Positions 1 through 7,842 are shown, counted from the stretch's first letter. The stretch is 64,000 nt of DNA from Ogataea parapolymorpha DL-1 (GCF_000187245.1 NC_027860.1:744001-808000); one strand, 5' to 3'. The notes: generated by a model not told the origin, from the sequence alone. A program made the numbers and translations.

Positions 1-976
1 AGTGCTCCATAGCCATCTTGATCTGCTGCTCCTCGCTCAAACTGCTCACGTCCGGCCGCACGCTGTGCTGCACTATCGGGTTCTTTTTGTTCTTGTCCAG
101 CGAGAACCGGTCCATAAAGTCCACCACCTGCTCCACCCACACGTGAAAATTGGGCACGCCGCTCCACATCTTGAGTCGTTCGCCCGTCATCGGGTCCAAG
201 ATCGCAATGTGCGGATACTCTGAAAACGGATACATGTTGATGTAGTACTCGCCATTTGGCGAGTCATGGTGGTACTGCAGAAAGATAAAGTTCTCCCGCA
301 CTATCTCTTTGATCTCTGTGTTCGACCAGAAGTCTCTGTTGAGACACTGGCATCGGAAGTCGGTCATGTCCTGGATGTTGACCAAAATCCATTTTTTCTC
401 CTGTCGCGCCACCACCTTCGCGCCGTCCAGGTCTAGTTTCTGAATAATGTCCCAGGGCGGCCGGAATATGTTCGCGAGCCGTCTCTGTGTGCTTGTGCGG
501 AACTCTCTGCGTCTGCGAGCGCGTCGGTTGTTCTGCTGACGGATCGAGTCGTCGTCGTCGTCCAGCATCTGGAACTCGTCGTCGTCGCCATCTTCATCGT
601 CCAAATCCACGACTTCCACGCCGTCCTCGTCGTCCCCGTCGTCCAATTGGTTGAAAATCCCCACTTGGGTCCGTCCAAACATGCCCCTATGTGGGTCTAC
701 CGCGGTGTAGTCCGACACAAGTTGGTCATGCACAGGCTCCAGCGGCCGTCTCACGCCCTCATCCGCGCTCTCGGGCTCTGCGTACATCTCCTGCTGCAGT
801 CTGCCCGCCACCTCGGCGTCGTCACCTGGCCTGCTTGGCCCAACGCCCGTCCCGTGCTCGAAATACAGAGTCACCGCGGTATCTAAGTCGCCGCCGGCCA
901 TCTCTAAAAAGCTCTGCGCCACCCCAACATCGTCCGTGCTGGTGATCTCCAAAAACAAAGGAACTAAGCTGTCCAT
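1..976 (-). CDS. UBX5: UBX-domain protein, Ubx5/UBXD7 type (partial, C-terminus beyond window)
   Basis: The first 325 codons are present; the gene runs off the left edge before the expected C-terminal UBX domain. Residues about 1-45 form a UBA-like ubiquitin-binding domain. A very acidic Asp/Glu tract followed by an Arg-rich stretch comes next. Then a thioredoxin-like UAS domain begins near residue 165, with the segments PPWDIIQKLDLDGAK, KKWILVNIQD and YPFSEYPHIAILDP. In this family UBA binds ubiquitinated clients and UBX binds Cdc48/p97, so the protein should be a Cdc48 adaptor in ubiquitin-dependent degradation. The start is the ATG at 976, about 70 bp from the stop of the next gene. The order UBA-UAS points to Ubx5 rather than other UBX proteins; the UBX domain itself cannot be seen. 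Confidence 0.85.
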   Translation of the reverse strand, partial: MDSLVPLFLEITSTDDVGVAQSFLEMAGGDLDTAVTLYFEHGTGVGPSRPGDDAEVAGRLQQEMYAEPESADEGVRRPLEPVHDQLVSDYTAVDPHRGMFGRTQVGIFNQLDDGDDEDGVEVVDLDDEDGDDDEFQMLDDDDDSIRQQNNRRARRRREFRTSTQRRLANIFRPPWDIIQKLDLDGAKVVARQEKKWILVNIQDMTDFRCQCLNRDFWSNTEIKEIVRENFIFLQYHHDSPNGEYYINMYPFSEYPHIAILDPMTGERLKMWSGVPNFHVWVEQVVDFMDRFSLDKNKKNPIVQHSVRPDVSSLSEEQQIKMAMEH

Positions 977-1048
977 GGAGCAAGGGCAAAAGATCTGTAT
1001 TTAATTATTAGACAATATTTTTTTTCGAGATTATATAATCCAGATTCG

Positions 1049-1897
1049 TCAGGATTTGTCGTCGCCGTATACCTGGGCGATGTCGGCCAGATTTATGAGC
1101 GAGCTGGAGCGTTTTTTGCGCGACTTGAGCTCGTTTTCGGGCACCGCGCACGCGCCCGACGATTCGCCCGTCTGCACCGGATACTCGGCGTTCAGCTCGT
1201 CGATGTTCGCCTGGATCTGCTGCTGCAACGCTTCCCTGTTCTCCAACAGGGCGGTTCTGTACTGGCTGTGCACGATCTCAATGTTGGTGTCAGTCTCGCG
1301 GTCGATCGCCTCCAACCGATGCGCCGTCAGCGCTGCGATCTGGTTCAAAAGCTTCATCTTGTCTGCGTAACTGGTTGCGAAGTAGTTGTAGAAAAGATCC
1401 GGGTCACACGCCGGCGACTCCACCACAGGCCGATTCTCAAACCCATCTGCGTTTAAAACACCCATCTGTCGCTGTAGATACACGAAATCCTCCTTGGTGG
1501 AGCTGATGGCATCGTCGATCTTCTCGACGAGCTGGTCGATGTTGGCTATTCGGGCCGCCGCAAATTGCCTTGCCAGCGTCTCGTACTCCTTGGCTACCTG
1601 CGACTTGAGCTCCTTCACGTGGGCATCGTCCATCGACGGCAGGTTGATGTTGTGATTTTGCAACTGGGTGTGCAGGTCCGGTTCCTGGAATCTATCGGCC
1701 ATGTTTTCGCGGAAAAGCGGGTGTAAATGGTCCTCGCTTTCTTGTTTCACCGGGAGTGACTCGGTGCTGGACGCCCTGTCCGAGCCCTGGCGCTCCTCGG
1801 CAGGAGTTTCGTACTCCTTGTGTTTTTCACGGAGCAGCCGCAGCAGCTCTGCTCGGTCGGCACCTGTGGCCATAACGTAGCTCACAAACTGGTCCAT
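1049..1897 (-). CDS. Coiled-coil protein of unknown function
   Basis: The 282-residue product is not one I recognise. The reading frame is open further upstream, but only from a GTG; the first ATG is at 1897 and gives a natural N-terminus (MDQFVSYVMATG). Residues about 25-60 are charged. The middle (about 105-230) is rich in Glu, Gln, Leu and Ala in heptad-like spacing and probably forms coiled coil. The C-terminus has a basic KSRKKRSSS patch that could be a nuclear signal. No membrane segment or signal peptide is visible. It diverges from APS1, with 150 bp between start codons. A nuclear or complex-scaffold role is only a guess. Confidence 0.7.
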   Translation of the reverse strand: MDQFVSYVMATGADRAELLRLLREKHKEYETPAEERQGSDRASSTESLPVKQESEDHLHPLFRENMADRFQEPDLHTQLQNHNINLPSMDDAHVKELKSQVAKEYETLARQFAAARIANIDQLVEKIDDAISSTKEDFVYLQRQMGVLNADGFENRPVVESPACDPDLFYNYFATSYADKMKLLNQIAALTAHRLEAIDRETDTNIEIVHSQYRTALLENREALQQQIQANIDELNAEYPVQTGESSGACAVPENELKSRKKRSSSLINLADIAQVYGDDKS

Positions 1898-2047
1898 GGA
1901 CGCGTTGCTATGTTCGGGGTTATGTGATGCAAATTTGACAACTCCAACAGCGGCGGAAATCACGGCAACAGCGGTGTTGGTGCGTGCTATGAAGTTATTT
2001 TTTGCCTGCTATTTATTTTATTTTATTTTATTTTTATATATCCCCCC

Positions 2048-2509
2048 ATGGCCGTTAAATACCTTATTCTGCTGTCCAAGCAGGGCAAAGTCAGACTCTC
2101 AAAATGGTACATTGCTGTCAGCCAGAAGGAGAAACAACGGATCATAAGGGAATTGACCGCCATCATCCCGTTGCGCAAACCAAAGATGTGCAACGTGCTC
2201 GAACACAAGGACTCGAAACTTGTATACCGCAGATACGCCAGTCTGTTTTTCATCGCGTGCGTCGAGAACGACGACAACGAACTCATTACGCTCGACCTCA
2301 TCCAGCGCTACGTCGAAATCATGGACAAGGCATACGGCAGCGTGTGCGAGCTCGACATCATCTTCAACTTCCAGGTGGCGTATCACGTGATCGACGAGCT
2401 CGTGATCGACGGCGTGATACAGGAGAGCAGCGCGTCGGAGGTGCTGAAGCGGGTGAACCAGCAGGACCAGCAGGAACTGGACGAGTTTATGGACGCCACG
2501 TACGCATAG
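2048..2509 (+). CDS. APS1: AP-1 clathrin adaptor complex small (sigma) subunit
   Basis: This 153-residue protein matches adaptin sigma-1 along its whole length: KQGKVRLSKWY near the N-terminus, RKPKMCNVLE, KLVYRRYASLFF, and FGSVCELDIIFNF-type sequence (YGSVCELDIIFNF) in the middle. Sigma subunits form the core of the heterotetrameric AP-1 adaptor at the trans-Golgi and endosomes and help bind dileucine sorting signals. Length is normal for the family (about 150-160). The KPKMCNVLE and CVENDDNELITL segments favour the AP-1 rather than AP-2 or AP-3 sigma chain. The start is the only ATG in a good position. Confidence 0.92.
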   Translation: MAVKYLILLSKQGKVRLSKWYIAVSQKEKQRIIRELTAIIPLRKPKMCNVLEHKDSKLVYRRYASLFFIACVENDDNELITLDLIQRYVEIMDKAYGSVCELDIIFNFQVAYHVIDELVIDGVIQESSASEVLKRVNQQDQQELDEFMDATYA

Positions 2510-2671
2510 TGGTGCGAGCGTATAGAGGTAGGTAAATGATGGAATGCGTACGAATTACCTGTAGCCTGTGTACGGGTGTGTGTGGTTTTCCGCGCTCGTG
2601 TTATGTGCCCGCTTAATTCTGACCAACGAAATTTAGCCAAATTTTTCTAAAACAACTGTACCGAAAACACC

Positions 2672-3403
2672 ATGTTGGCAAGACTAGCAGCTAGAGGTAG
2701 GTTTTCGCGCGCGCCATTGACTAACAATTCAGCTTCCGCAAGACCAATGGCCACGATCGGCCACAGAGCCGTCGGCATCAGATGTCTGTCGACCCCTGTT
2801 GACCCTAAGACCAAGGCCAACGCTCTGATTGACTCGCTTCCAGGCAACTCGTTCCTGTCTAAGACGGGTATTCTGGCCACCACTGCCGCCGCCTCTGTTT
2901 ACGCCATTTCGTCCGAGTTGTATGTTGTCAACGACGAGTCTATCTTGCTCGTGACTTTCCTTGGGTTCATTGCACTGATTTCCAAAGCCGTGGCTCCACT
3001 GTACGGAGAAATGGCCAAAAACAGAACCGACCACGTTGTTGGCCTGTTGAACCAGGCCAGAGCAGACCACGTGAATGCGGTCAAGACCAGAATTGACCAG
3101 GTTTCCAACTTGAAGGACGTTGTTTCCACCACCAAGGCTCTTTTCGAGATGTCCAAGGAGACCGCTGCTCTGGAGGCAGAGGCCTTTGAGTTGAAGCAGA
3201 AAGTCGCCGTTGCGTCCGAGGCCAAGTCTGTTTTGGACTCGTGGGTCAGATACGAGGCTCAAGTTAGACAGCACGAACAAGAACAACTGGCATCGACTGT
3301 TATTTCCAAGGTGCAATCCGAGCTGCAGAACGCCAAATTCCAGGACAAGGTTCTTGCCCAGGCTGTCGAGGAGGTGGAGAAGCTTTTTGCTAAGGAGAAA
3401 TAA
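2672..3403 (+). CDS. ATP4: Mitochondrial F1Fo-ATP synthase subunit 4 (b)
   Basis: The 243-residue frame encodes the peripheral-stalk b subunit of ATP synthase. An Arg-rich, acid-poor presequence covers about residues 1-39, and the mature chain should begin near LSTPVDPKTKAN. Two hydrophobic segments (about 65-85 and 89-108) anchor it in the inner membrane, and a long charged helix then reaches to F1. The segments ELYVVNDESILL and EAFELKQKV and a VLDSWVRYEA motif are family hallmarks. Positions 2697-2732 look like an in-frame 36-nt intron; if spliced, the protein has 231 residues with an intact presequence (see the separate entry). Arg is encoded by AGA throughout except inside that segment, as expected for a highly expressed gene. 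Confidence 0.95.
   Translation: MLARLAARGRFSRAPLTNNSASARPMATIGHRAVGIRCLSTPVDPKTKANALIDSLPGNSFLSKTGILATTAAASVYAISSELYVVNDESILLVTFLGFIALISKAVAPLYGEMAKNRTDHVVGLLNQARADHVNAVKTRIDQVSNLKDVVSTTKALFEMSKETAALEAEAFELKQKVAVASEAKSVLDSWVRYEAQVRQHEQEQLASTVISKVQSELQNAKFQDKVLAQAVEEVEKLFAKEK
2697..2732 (+). other. Candidate 36-nt in-frame intron in ATP4 presequence
   Basis: The segment starts with GTAGGT and ends GACTAACAATTCAG. The branch-point-like CTAAC lies a few bases before the AG, as in the proven-looking introns of APC11 (37 nt) and TVP15 (35 nt) in this window. Its length is 12 codons, so the frame stays open whether or not it is removed. It carries one AGG and one CGC arginine codon, whereas the other Arg codons I checked in ATP4 are AGA, and a GCG codon. 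The 5' site differs by one base from the GTAAGT used elsewhere here. Confidence 0.55.
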
Positions 3404-3469
3404 GCAGATAGAACTACAATTCTTAGAATGACATTCATCATATTGAACTATTCGTCTATTTGTACACTG

Positions 3470-3904
3470 TTATCGTCGTAGCACCGTGGGGACGAGCTGA
3501 GTACGTTTTTCGCCCGCCTCGTACGCCCCCACCTGGTGGATGTGCCAAAACCGCGGTCTTTCCTCCTGAGGAAGCGGATACTTGAGCTGGACATTGCCCG
3601 GCACTTTCGACTCGCCTTTCTGTTCCAGCCCGCCCGGCGGCGTGATTCCTGCCGGATTGAGCTCTTCATCGTAGTAGAGCGAATTTTTGAACAGCTTGAT
3701 GTCCCTCTTCGGCCGCTCTTCCGGCTCGTCCTTGGTTTCCTGGGCCTGCCAGTAGCTGAGGTCTGCTCTGAGTTTTTCTATGTACTTGCGGTCGGAGATC
3801 GTCTTGTTAGTGCGCGCATCCAGATTCCGTATTCGGCGCTCGAGGTTCGCGCGCTTGCCGTACCTCTCAACGAGCTGCTCTAATTTCGACAGTTTTTTAG
3901 CCAT
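3470..3904 (-). CDS. Small conserved-looking basic protein, function unknown
   Basis: This 144-residue protein is one I do not recognise. The N-terminus (MAKKLSKLEQLVERYGKRANLERRIRNL) is strongly basic and helical and could be a nuclear or mitochondrial targeting region. The middle has alternating charged residues, and the C-terminal half has a Pro/Gly segment (NPAGITPPGG) and a WHIHQVGAYEAGEKR stretch that looks constrained rather than random. The ATG at 3904 is only 52 bp from the ATG of the divergent MED8 gene, so the two must share a very small promoter. The 3' end converges on ATP4. It could be an assembly or RNA-related factor, but nothing in the sequence decides that. Confidence 0.7.
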   Translation of the reverse strand: MAKKLSKLEQLVERYGKRANLERRIRNLDARTNKTISDRKYIEKLRADLSYWQAQETKDEPEERPKRDIKLFKNSLYYDEELNPAGITPPGGLEQKGESKVPGNVQLKYPLPQEERPRFWHIHQVGAYEAGEKRTQLVPTVLRR

Positions 3905-3956
3905 AAGATTAAATAAATAGATTTAGTCGAAATAATTAGAGTATTTTAATTTCCTC

Positions 3957-4472
3957 ATGTCTCTCAATTTTAACGACGTTCCCGTGCAAAATTTAGAGCA
4001 GCTGCGGCCGCGTCTCACACAGCTCACACATTCCCTTCGCAAGCTGGAGGACAGCATGGCGGCAAGCGCGACTCTGCCGAACTGGTCGAACCTCCAAAAC
4101 CAGTACAACGTGATCCTGTCGCAGCTGACGTCCTTCAGCCGGACAATGGACCTCAACAAGGATGTTCTCAAACACACCAATGTCTATCCAAACACAGAAT
4201 TTGACACAACACAATTCGAGGGCCTTCTGACCACGCTTCTGCGCAAAAAACACCTGCCCGAGGTGGCAGAGTGGATAGAGAACAACATGACCGACGTTTC
4301 GCGCGAAGACCTGGCCAAGGACGACCAGGTCGCTGCAGAGTACCTGAAACTGTCGGAAGAGCTGCTGGGCGAGTTCTCGTTCGACGACAACACGCCGCTC
4401 GAAGGATCCGACAAGCCAGAGACACCGGGGGTGGACGTATACAAGTACATGTTTGGCGGCGGTGCCAAGTAG
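3957..4472 (+). CDS. MED8: Mediator complex subunit 8
   Basis: The 171-residue protein matches the fungal Med8 family: FNDVPVQNLEQLRPRLTQL near the start aligns with the conserved 'F-N-G-V-P ... L-A-Q-L-T-H-S-L' helix, LPNWSNLQNQYNV continues the helical bundle, and TLLRKKHLPEV is a strong family signature. Med8 belongs to the head module of Mediator and ties the TBP-binding Med18/Med20 pair to the rest of the head. It is shorter than the S. cerevisiae protein (about 223 residues), mainly in the C-terminal tail, which here ends in DVYKYMFGG and keeps the short helix that docks on Med18. It converges on HNT3, with 15 bp between stops. Confidence 0.92.
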   Translation: MSLNFNDVPVQNLEQLRPRLTQLTHSLRKLEDSMAASATLPNWSNLQNQYNVILSQLTSFSRTMDLNKDVLKHTNVYPNTEFDTTQFEGLLTTLLRKKHLPEVAEWIENNMTDVSREDLAKDDQVAAEYLKLSEELLGEFSFDDNTPLEGSDKPETPGVDVYKYMFGGGAK

Positions 4473-4487
4473 CGAGCGATAATACAA

Positions 4488-5090
4488 CTAGTGCGACGAC
4501 CTGCGTTTTTTCCCGTAGACGATGCGGGCCCGTTTGCGGTCCAATTCCTCACGCAGCCGTTTGAAAGAGCTGCCGTAGTTTATTCCTCCGTGCACCAGGT
4601 CCTGTTTGAGCAGCGTCTTGCAATACTCCTCCTTCCAGCGCGGGTCGTCTGCTGCCAGCGGGAACTCGTCCCATCGGATCGCAAATTGCGTTGCAAAGCT
4701 GTTGTAGTGTTTTTTGTTTTTCACCCGCTCGCTGCACAGGTCCTTGGTCATCACATGGATGTGCAAATTAGCCATTGACGGGATAGAATGGCAGCACACC
4801 TGGATATAGTCTGAAATTTCACCACCAGGGACGGCATAATGCTGTGGCCAGTTGGATACCACCATCTCGCGCGCCTTGTCGATGTATTTCTCCATTTTTT
4901 TCCGGAACTCGTCGTCTGCAAAGGCCTCCTGAGGTCTCTCGAGAGTCTTCTCTATTGGAATCACGAGATAGTGAACCAGACTCTTGGGATACAAGTCTTT
5001 GATGATAAGTGCGTTGTCATCGTGAAAGAGCAGCCCCGGACACGAGCCCGGGTTCTTGATGTATTTGGCAAACTCGTACTTGAACGACAT
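4488..5090 (-). CDS. HNT3: Aprataxin-like DNA deadenylase (HIT family) with degenerate zinc finger
   Basis: The 200-residue protein is an aprataxin orthologue, which removes AMP from abortive DNA-ligase intermediates and so helps single-strand break repair. The HIT catalytic triad region is intact: HSIPSMANLHIHVM at residues 101-114, with His101, His110 and His112. NKKHYNSF (125-132) is also an aprataxin signature. Fungal aprataxins end in a zinc finger of the form L-C-x-x-C...F...L-K-x-H-L. Here the equivalent segment (about 164-187) keeps the F and L spacing but reads DLVHGGI and REEL, so the two Cys and the His are gone. The frame is open and ends normally, so this does not look like a frameshift. 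Confidence 0.88.
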   Translation of the reverse strand: MSFKYEFAKYIKNPGSCPGLLFHDDNALIIKDLYPKSLVHYLVIPIEKTLERPQEAFADDEFRKKMEKYIDKAREMVVSNWPQHYAVPGGEISDYIQVCCHSIPSMANLHIHVMTKDLCSERVKNKKHYNSFATQFAIRWDEFPLAADDPRWKEEYCKTLLKQDLVHGGINYGSSFKRLREELDRKRARIVYGKKRRSSH

Positions 5091-5141
5091 GGTAGCTAAA
5101 AAAACCCGTAGCCATTTAAATTATTCTGTCTGCTATGTACA

Positions 5142-6203
5142 TTAAAGTTTAGACAAAATGCTGGTAAACAGCTCCCAGGTGCCAAACATAATCATGCTGT
5201 TTGGCACCGTCCGCATCAAATGCGGCGTCAGACCACCGTACATCGACGCCAAACCTTCTTCTTTAATGACCAGTTTAAAGCATTGGATCAGACCGGTGTA
5301 TTTTGGCCTGCCGTCCTGCGACGGTGCCTGTCTGAGCCGCGTCCTGACGACCTCGTGCGGATACGTGATCAGACTGGCCACAAATTTGGCCACACCAGCA
5401 GACCCGGACCGTGCAAACCAGTCCATCATCTCACTCGGTTTCCTGCCCTCGTTCTGCAACCTTTCGGACCGGCGATGAATAACCGACTTCATTTGCTCGT
5501 ACAGCACCCATTGGAGCGTGCTTTCTGCAGAGCCCAAATACGACGCCGTCAATCCTCTGTACAGAGCAAAGACTCCCTCGTGCTTGACAATCTTCACCAG
5601 ACAGTCAAACGAGTTTTTGTACGTCTTTGTAGTGGCGCGGTCAAGCTGTAGACGGGTCTTGACGAGCCAGATCGGGTTGGTGGCCGTGCTGGTCACAAAG
5701 CCGGCGCTGATGCCGGCAAGAAGATGCACTAGCGAGCTCTCCTCGCCTTTGAACGCAACCGAGTTCTTTATTAGGTCTTTCGAGTAGCCGTACGTGAAGA
5801 AATTAATCGACCGAGCGGGTATCACGCCCACGAGATTCGGCCCCAGTCCTTTGAATAGCGCTCTAGGTCCTTCGACCGTGTAGACGTTGCGTAAAATCAT
5901 TAGTGTTTCCTTGAAATGCAGCGCTGCGCCGCTCAACATGCCACCGTTGCGCAGCCCACTCTTGTAAGCGTCGCGATAAACGCTGGATTGCAGTCTGGTC
6001 TTGACAACATCGAAGGGAGAGGTGAATACTGCACCACACATGCCTCCTAAGCCTCCAGCAACAAAATGGACCCACGGCTTGACCTCGCAGGACTGCGCAG
6101 AGAGCTCAGGAACCTCCTTGCGGACTGACGACGTCTCGTCGCTTGCAAAGTACGGTACACTCTCCTCGATCTCCTTCTCTAATCGCTCGATGCTGTTATT
6201 CAT
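5142..6203 (-). CDS. RIM2: Mitochondrial pyrimidine nucleotide carrier
   Basis: The 353-residue protein is a mitochondrial carrier with three tandem repeats of about 100 residues. The three signature motifs are SPFDVVKTRLQ, NPIWLVKTRLQ and YPHEVVRTRLR. The Trp in the second motif is characteristic of the pyrimidine-nucleotide carrier subfamily (yeast Rim2, human SLC25A33/36), which brings CTP, UTP and TTP into mitochondria for RNA and DNA synthesis. GLGPNLVGVIPARSINFF after the first repeat and LTPHLMRTVPNSMI after the third are also typical. A negatively charged N-terminal extension of about 40 residues precedes the first helix. Length is close to the S. cerevisiae protein (377). Confidence 0.93.
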   Translation of the reverse strand: MNNSIERLEKEIEESVPYFASDETSSVRKEVPELSAQSCEVKPWVHFVAGGLGGMCGAVFTSPFDVVKTRLQSSVYRDAYKSGLRNGGMLSGAALHFKETLMILRNVYTVEGPRALFKGLGPNLVGVIPARSINFFTYGYSKDLIKNSVAFKGEESSLVHLLAGISAGFVTSTATNPIWLVKTRLQLDRATTKTYKNSFDCLVKIVKHEGVFALYRGLTASYLGSAESTLQWVLYEQMKSVIHRRSERLQNEGRKPSEMMDWFARSGSAGVAKFVASLITYPHEVVRTRLRQAPSQDGRPKYTGLIQCFKLVIKEEGLASMYGGLTPHLMRTVPNSMIMFGTWELFTSILSKL

Positions 6204-6321
6204 TATAAAAATTTATTTTTCAGCACAGCCAAACTAATATAGGAGAATTTTCTCTGGTGACATGTTACAAGCACAGTCGGTTACAAGTCAGTCATTTTTC
6301 ACTCTACTAATCCATTACTCA

Positions 6322-6860
6322 CTAAATGTAGGTCTCGTAGGCAATTGGAGCAAGGTTGGTTGGGACACCAGCAACGACCTTGGATGGTCTTGGTGGAGCT
6401 GGCTGTCTCTTGAGCAACACTGGCTCGCCAGAAGCCTTGGCAGCGGCCTTCTTAGCGGCGTTCTCCTTGACTCTGTTCAAGAACTCCTGTCTGCACTTGG
6501 AGTGCTTGACGTGCTCGATTCTGACGTTCAATCTTTTCTCAATGTATCTGTTTCCAACAACCTTGTAGACAATCACACCAACGGAGCTCTTGGTCACGTT
6601 GAAGACAATACCAGTCTTTCCGTGGTAGTATTTGTATGGCATACCCTGCTGGATGGATCCGTTGACCTTGATGTCGACGATGTCTCCGACCTTGTAGGTC
6701 TTGAGGTACACGGACATAGGCAGCGCTCCGTGTTGCTTGAAGTCACGACTGAATGCGTAACGAGTTCTGGATCTCAAACCATGACTGTGTGTTAGTGTTG
6801 GGAAAGAGTCTGGCGCGTTGGAGCCCCAGACGAGGTGCTGGTCACTTACCTTTTACCCAT
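6322..6860 (-). CDS. RPL21: 60S ribosomal protein L21 (eL21), one intron
   Basis: The gene has exon 1 at 6850-6860 (ATGGGTAAAAG) and exon 2 at 6322-6784; joined they encode 157 residues beginning MGKSHGLRSRTRYAF, as eL21 does in other fungi (160 in S. cerevisiae). Conserved blocks include DIVDIKVNGSIQQGMP, YHGKTGIVFNVT and HSKCRQEFL. eL21 is a component of the large subunit near the central protuberance. A single short intron directly after the first codons is the usual place for yeast ribosomal-protein introns. Upstream lie a near-palindromic CACGTG element and a Rap1-like sequence, and codon use is strongly biased, both as expected for a highly expressed gene. Confidence 0.96.
6785..6849 (-). 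other. RPL21 intron (65 nt)
   Basis: On the minus strand the intron starts GTAAGT and ends CACTAACACACAG. The branch-point CTAAC is only a few bases from the AG. Splicing restores the universally conserved MGKSHG start. Confidence 0.95.
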
Positions 6861-6916
6861 CTTGAATTAATTATAGAGTGATAATTGAGTACGGATTTAA
6901 AATTTTTCATATCAAA

Positions 6917-6935
6917 ACCCGGTGCAGGGATGTAA
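6917..6935 (-). promoter_or_regulatory. Rap1-like 19-bp motif upstream of RPL21
   Basis: The minus-strand reading is TTACATCCCTGCACCGGGT, which resembles the Saccharomyces Rap1 consensus (ACAYCCRTRCA-type). It lies 57-75 bp upstream of the RPL21 ATG. A copy with 16 of 19 identical bases occurs in the same orientation at 27267-27285 upstream of the 14-3-3 gene. Factor assignment is inference. Confidence 0.4.
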
Positions 6936-6966
6936 GAATTTCGTGCTTTCTAGCCCAGTACAAGAT

Positions 6967-6972
6967 CACGTG
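6967..6972. promoter_or_regulatory. CACGTG (Cbf1-type) element upstream of RPL21
   Basis: CACGTG sits inside a near-perfect 16-bp palindrome, AAGATCACGTGGTCTT, 107 bp upstream of the RPL21 ATG. Cbf1 is a known regulator of ribosomal-protein genes in several non-Saccharomyces yeasts. Confidence 0.5.
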
Positions 6973-7072
6973 GTCTTATCTGCCCCAGCACCGATCCACT
7001 AGCGAGCACATCATGAAGAACCGCACCAACCCTACTCTGCTTCCTGCTAATCTGTATTTTCCAATTATCTAC

Positions 7073-7842
7073 TTACTCGTCGTCTTCCTCTCCCTCCTCG
7101 GCATCACCACCAGCAGAAGCCTGAGACTTTCTCTTGTTTCTACCTGGTCTTCCTCCACCGTATGGAGAAGTTGGAGCGAAGTCAATGTGCTTTTGAGAGT
7201 CCAGTCTGACCATGAAGGATGGGATGGTCACGATCTGCTTTCCAACAGCAATGTGTCTTTGAGTGATCAAGACTCTAGCGTGGTGAATGGACTTGGCAAG
7301 ACCAAGCTTGAAAACTTGGGTCTGCAGTCTTCTCTCAAGGAAGTCCTCAATCTTCAGGGACAGAACGTAATCCAACTTCATCTTGTCTTCTGGCAAGATA
7401 CCGACTCTGACCAGTCTTCTGATCAAGGCGTTACCCTCGAAAAGTCTCTTCTCATCCTTCTCGTCTCTGGTAAGCAAGTCTCTGGCAGCTCTTCTGATCT
7501 TGGACAATTGGAAACCAATTCTGTAGATCTCGTGCTTGTTCTTCAGACCGTATTCACCGGCGAGTTTCAGCTCGGCATCCAATCTGGCGGACTCGTATGG
7601 TCTCTTTGGGACCGAGTAGGTCTTGGAGTGGGTTCTTGGAGCTCCTACGGGTGTTAGAGAATCGAGAAACAGGGATTTACGCTACTTCAAATACAACATC
7701 GAGAGCCCGCCCAGAGGGCCAGGTTCTTGCACTGAAGTGTCGGGGGTTCAGTGCAAGTTTCTCATGGAGTGTTTGAAAGAGCTGAGGTCCCGAAACCTCG
7801 ACTGGAAAACGTCCAGTCATGTTTCTGATACTTACTTGGCAT
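7073..7842 (-). CDS. RPS9: 40S ribosomal protein S9 (uS4), one intron
   Basis: Exon 1 is 7836-7842 (ATGCCAA) and exon 2 is 7073-7644; joined they encode 192 residues starting [13 protein letters not shown], against 195-197 in S. cerevisiae. Conserved blocks include [28 protein letters not shown] and the S4-type RNA-binding segment [32 protein letters not shown]. uS4 is one of the first proteins to bind the 5' domain of 18S rRNA. The C-terminus is acidic (AEEGEEDDE), as in other fungi. The intron (191 nt) is much longer than the other introns in this window and is packed with hairpins. Two CACGTG sites lie 68-84 bp upstream of the ATG. Confidence 0.96.
7645..7835 (-). other. RPS9 intron (191 nt) with tandem hairpins
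   Basis: The minus strand begins GTAAGTATC and ends CTCTAACACCCGTAG. Between them are inverted repeats at 7709-7719 (4-bp stem), 7726-7736/7747-7757 (11-bp perfect stem), 7784-7788/7795-7799 (5 bp) and 7800-7806/7812-7818 (7 bp). Hairpins therefore fill most of 7705-7818. Confidence 0.9.

Noticed and set aside
6262..6795. Plus-strand frame of 177 codons over RPL21
   Set aside because: Antisense to the conserved RPL21 exon 2; no independent features.
6878..7657. Plus-strand frame of 259 codons over RPS9
   Set aside because: Antisense to RPS9; the composition (Leu/Ser/Val) is typical of shadow frames.
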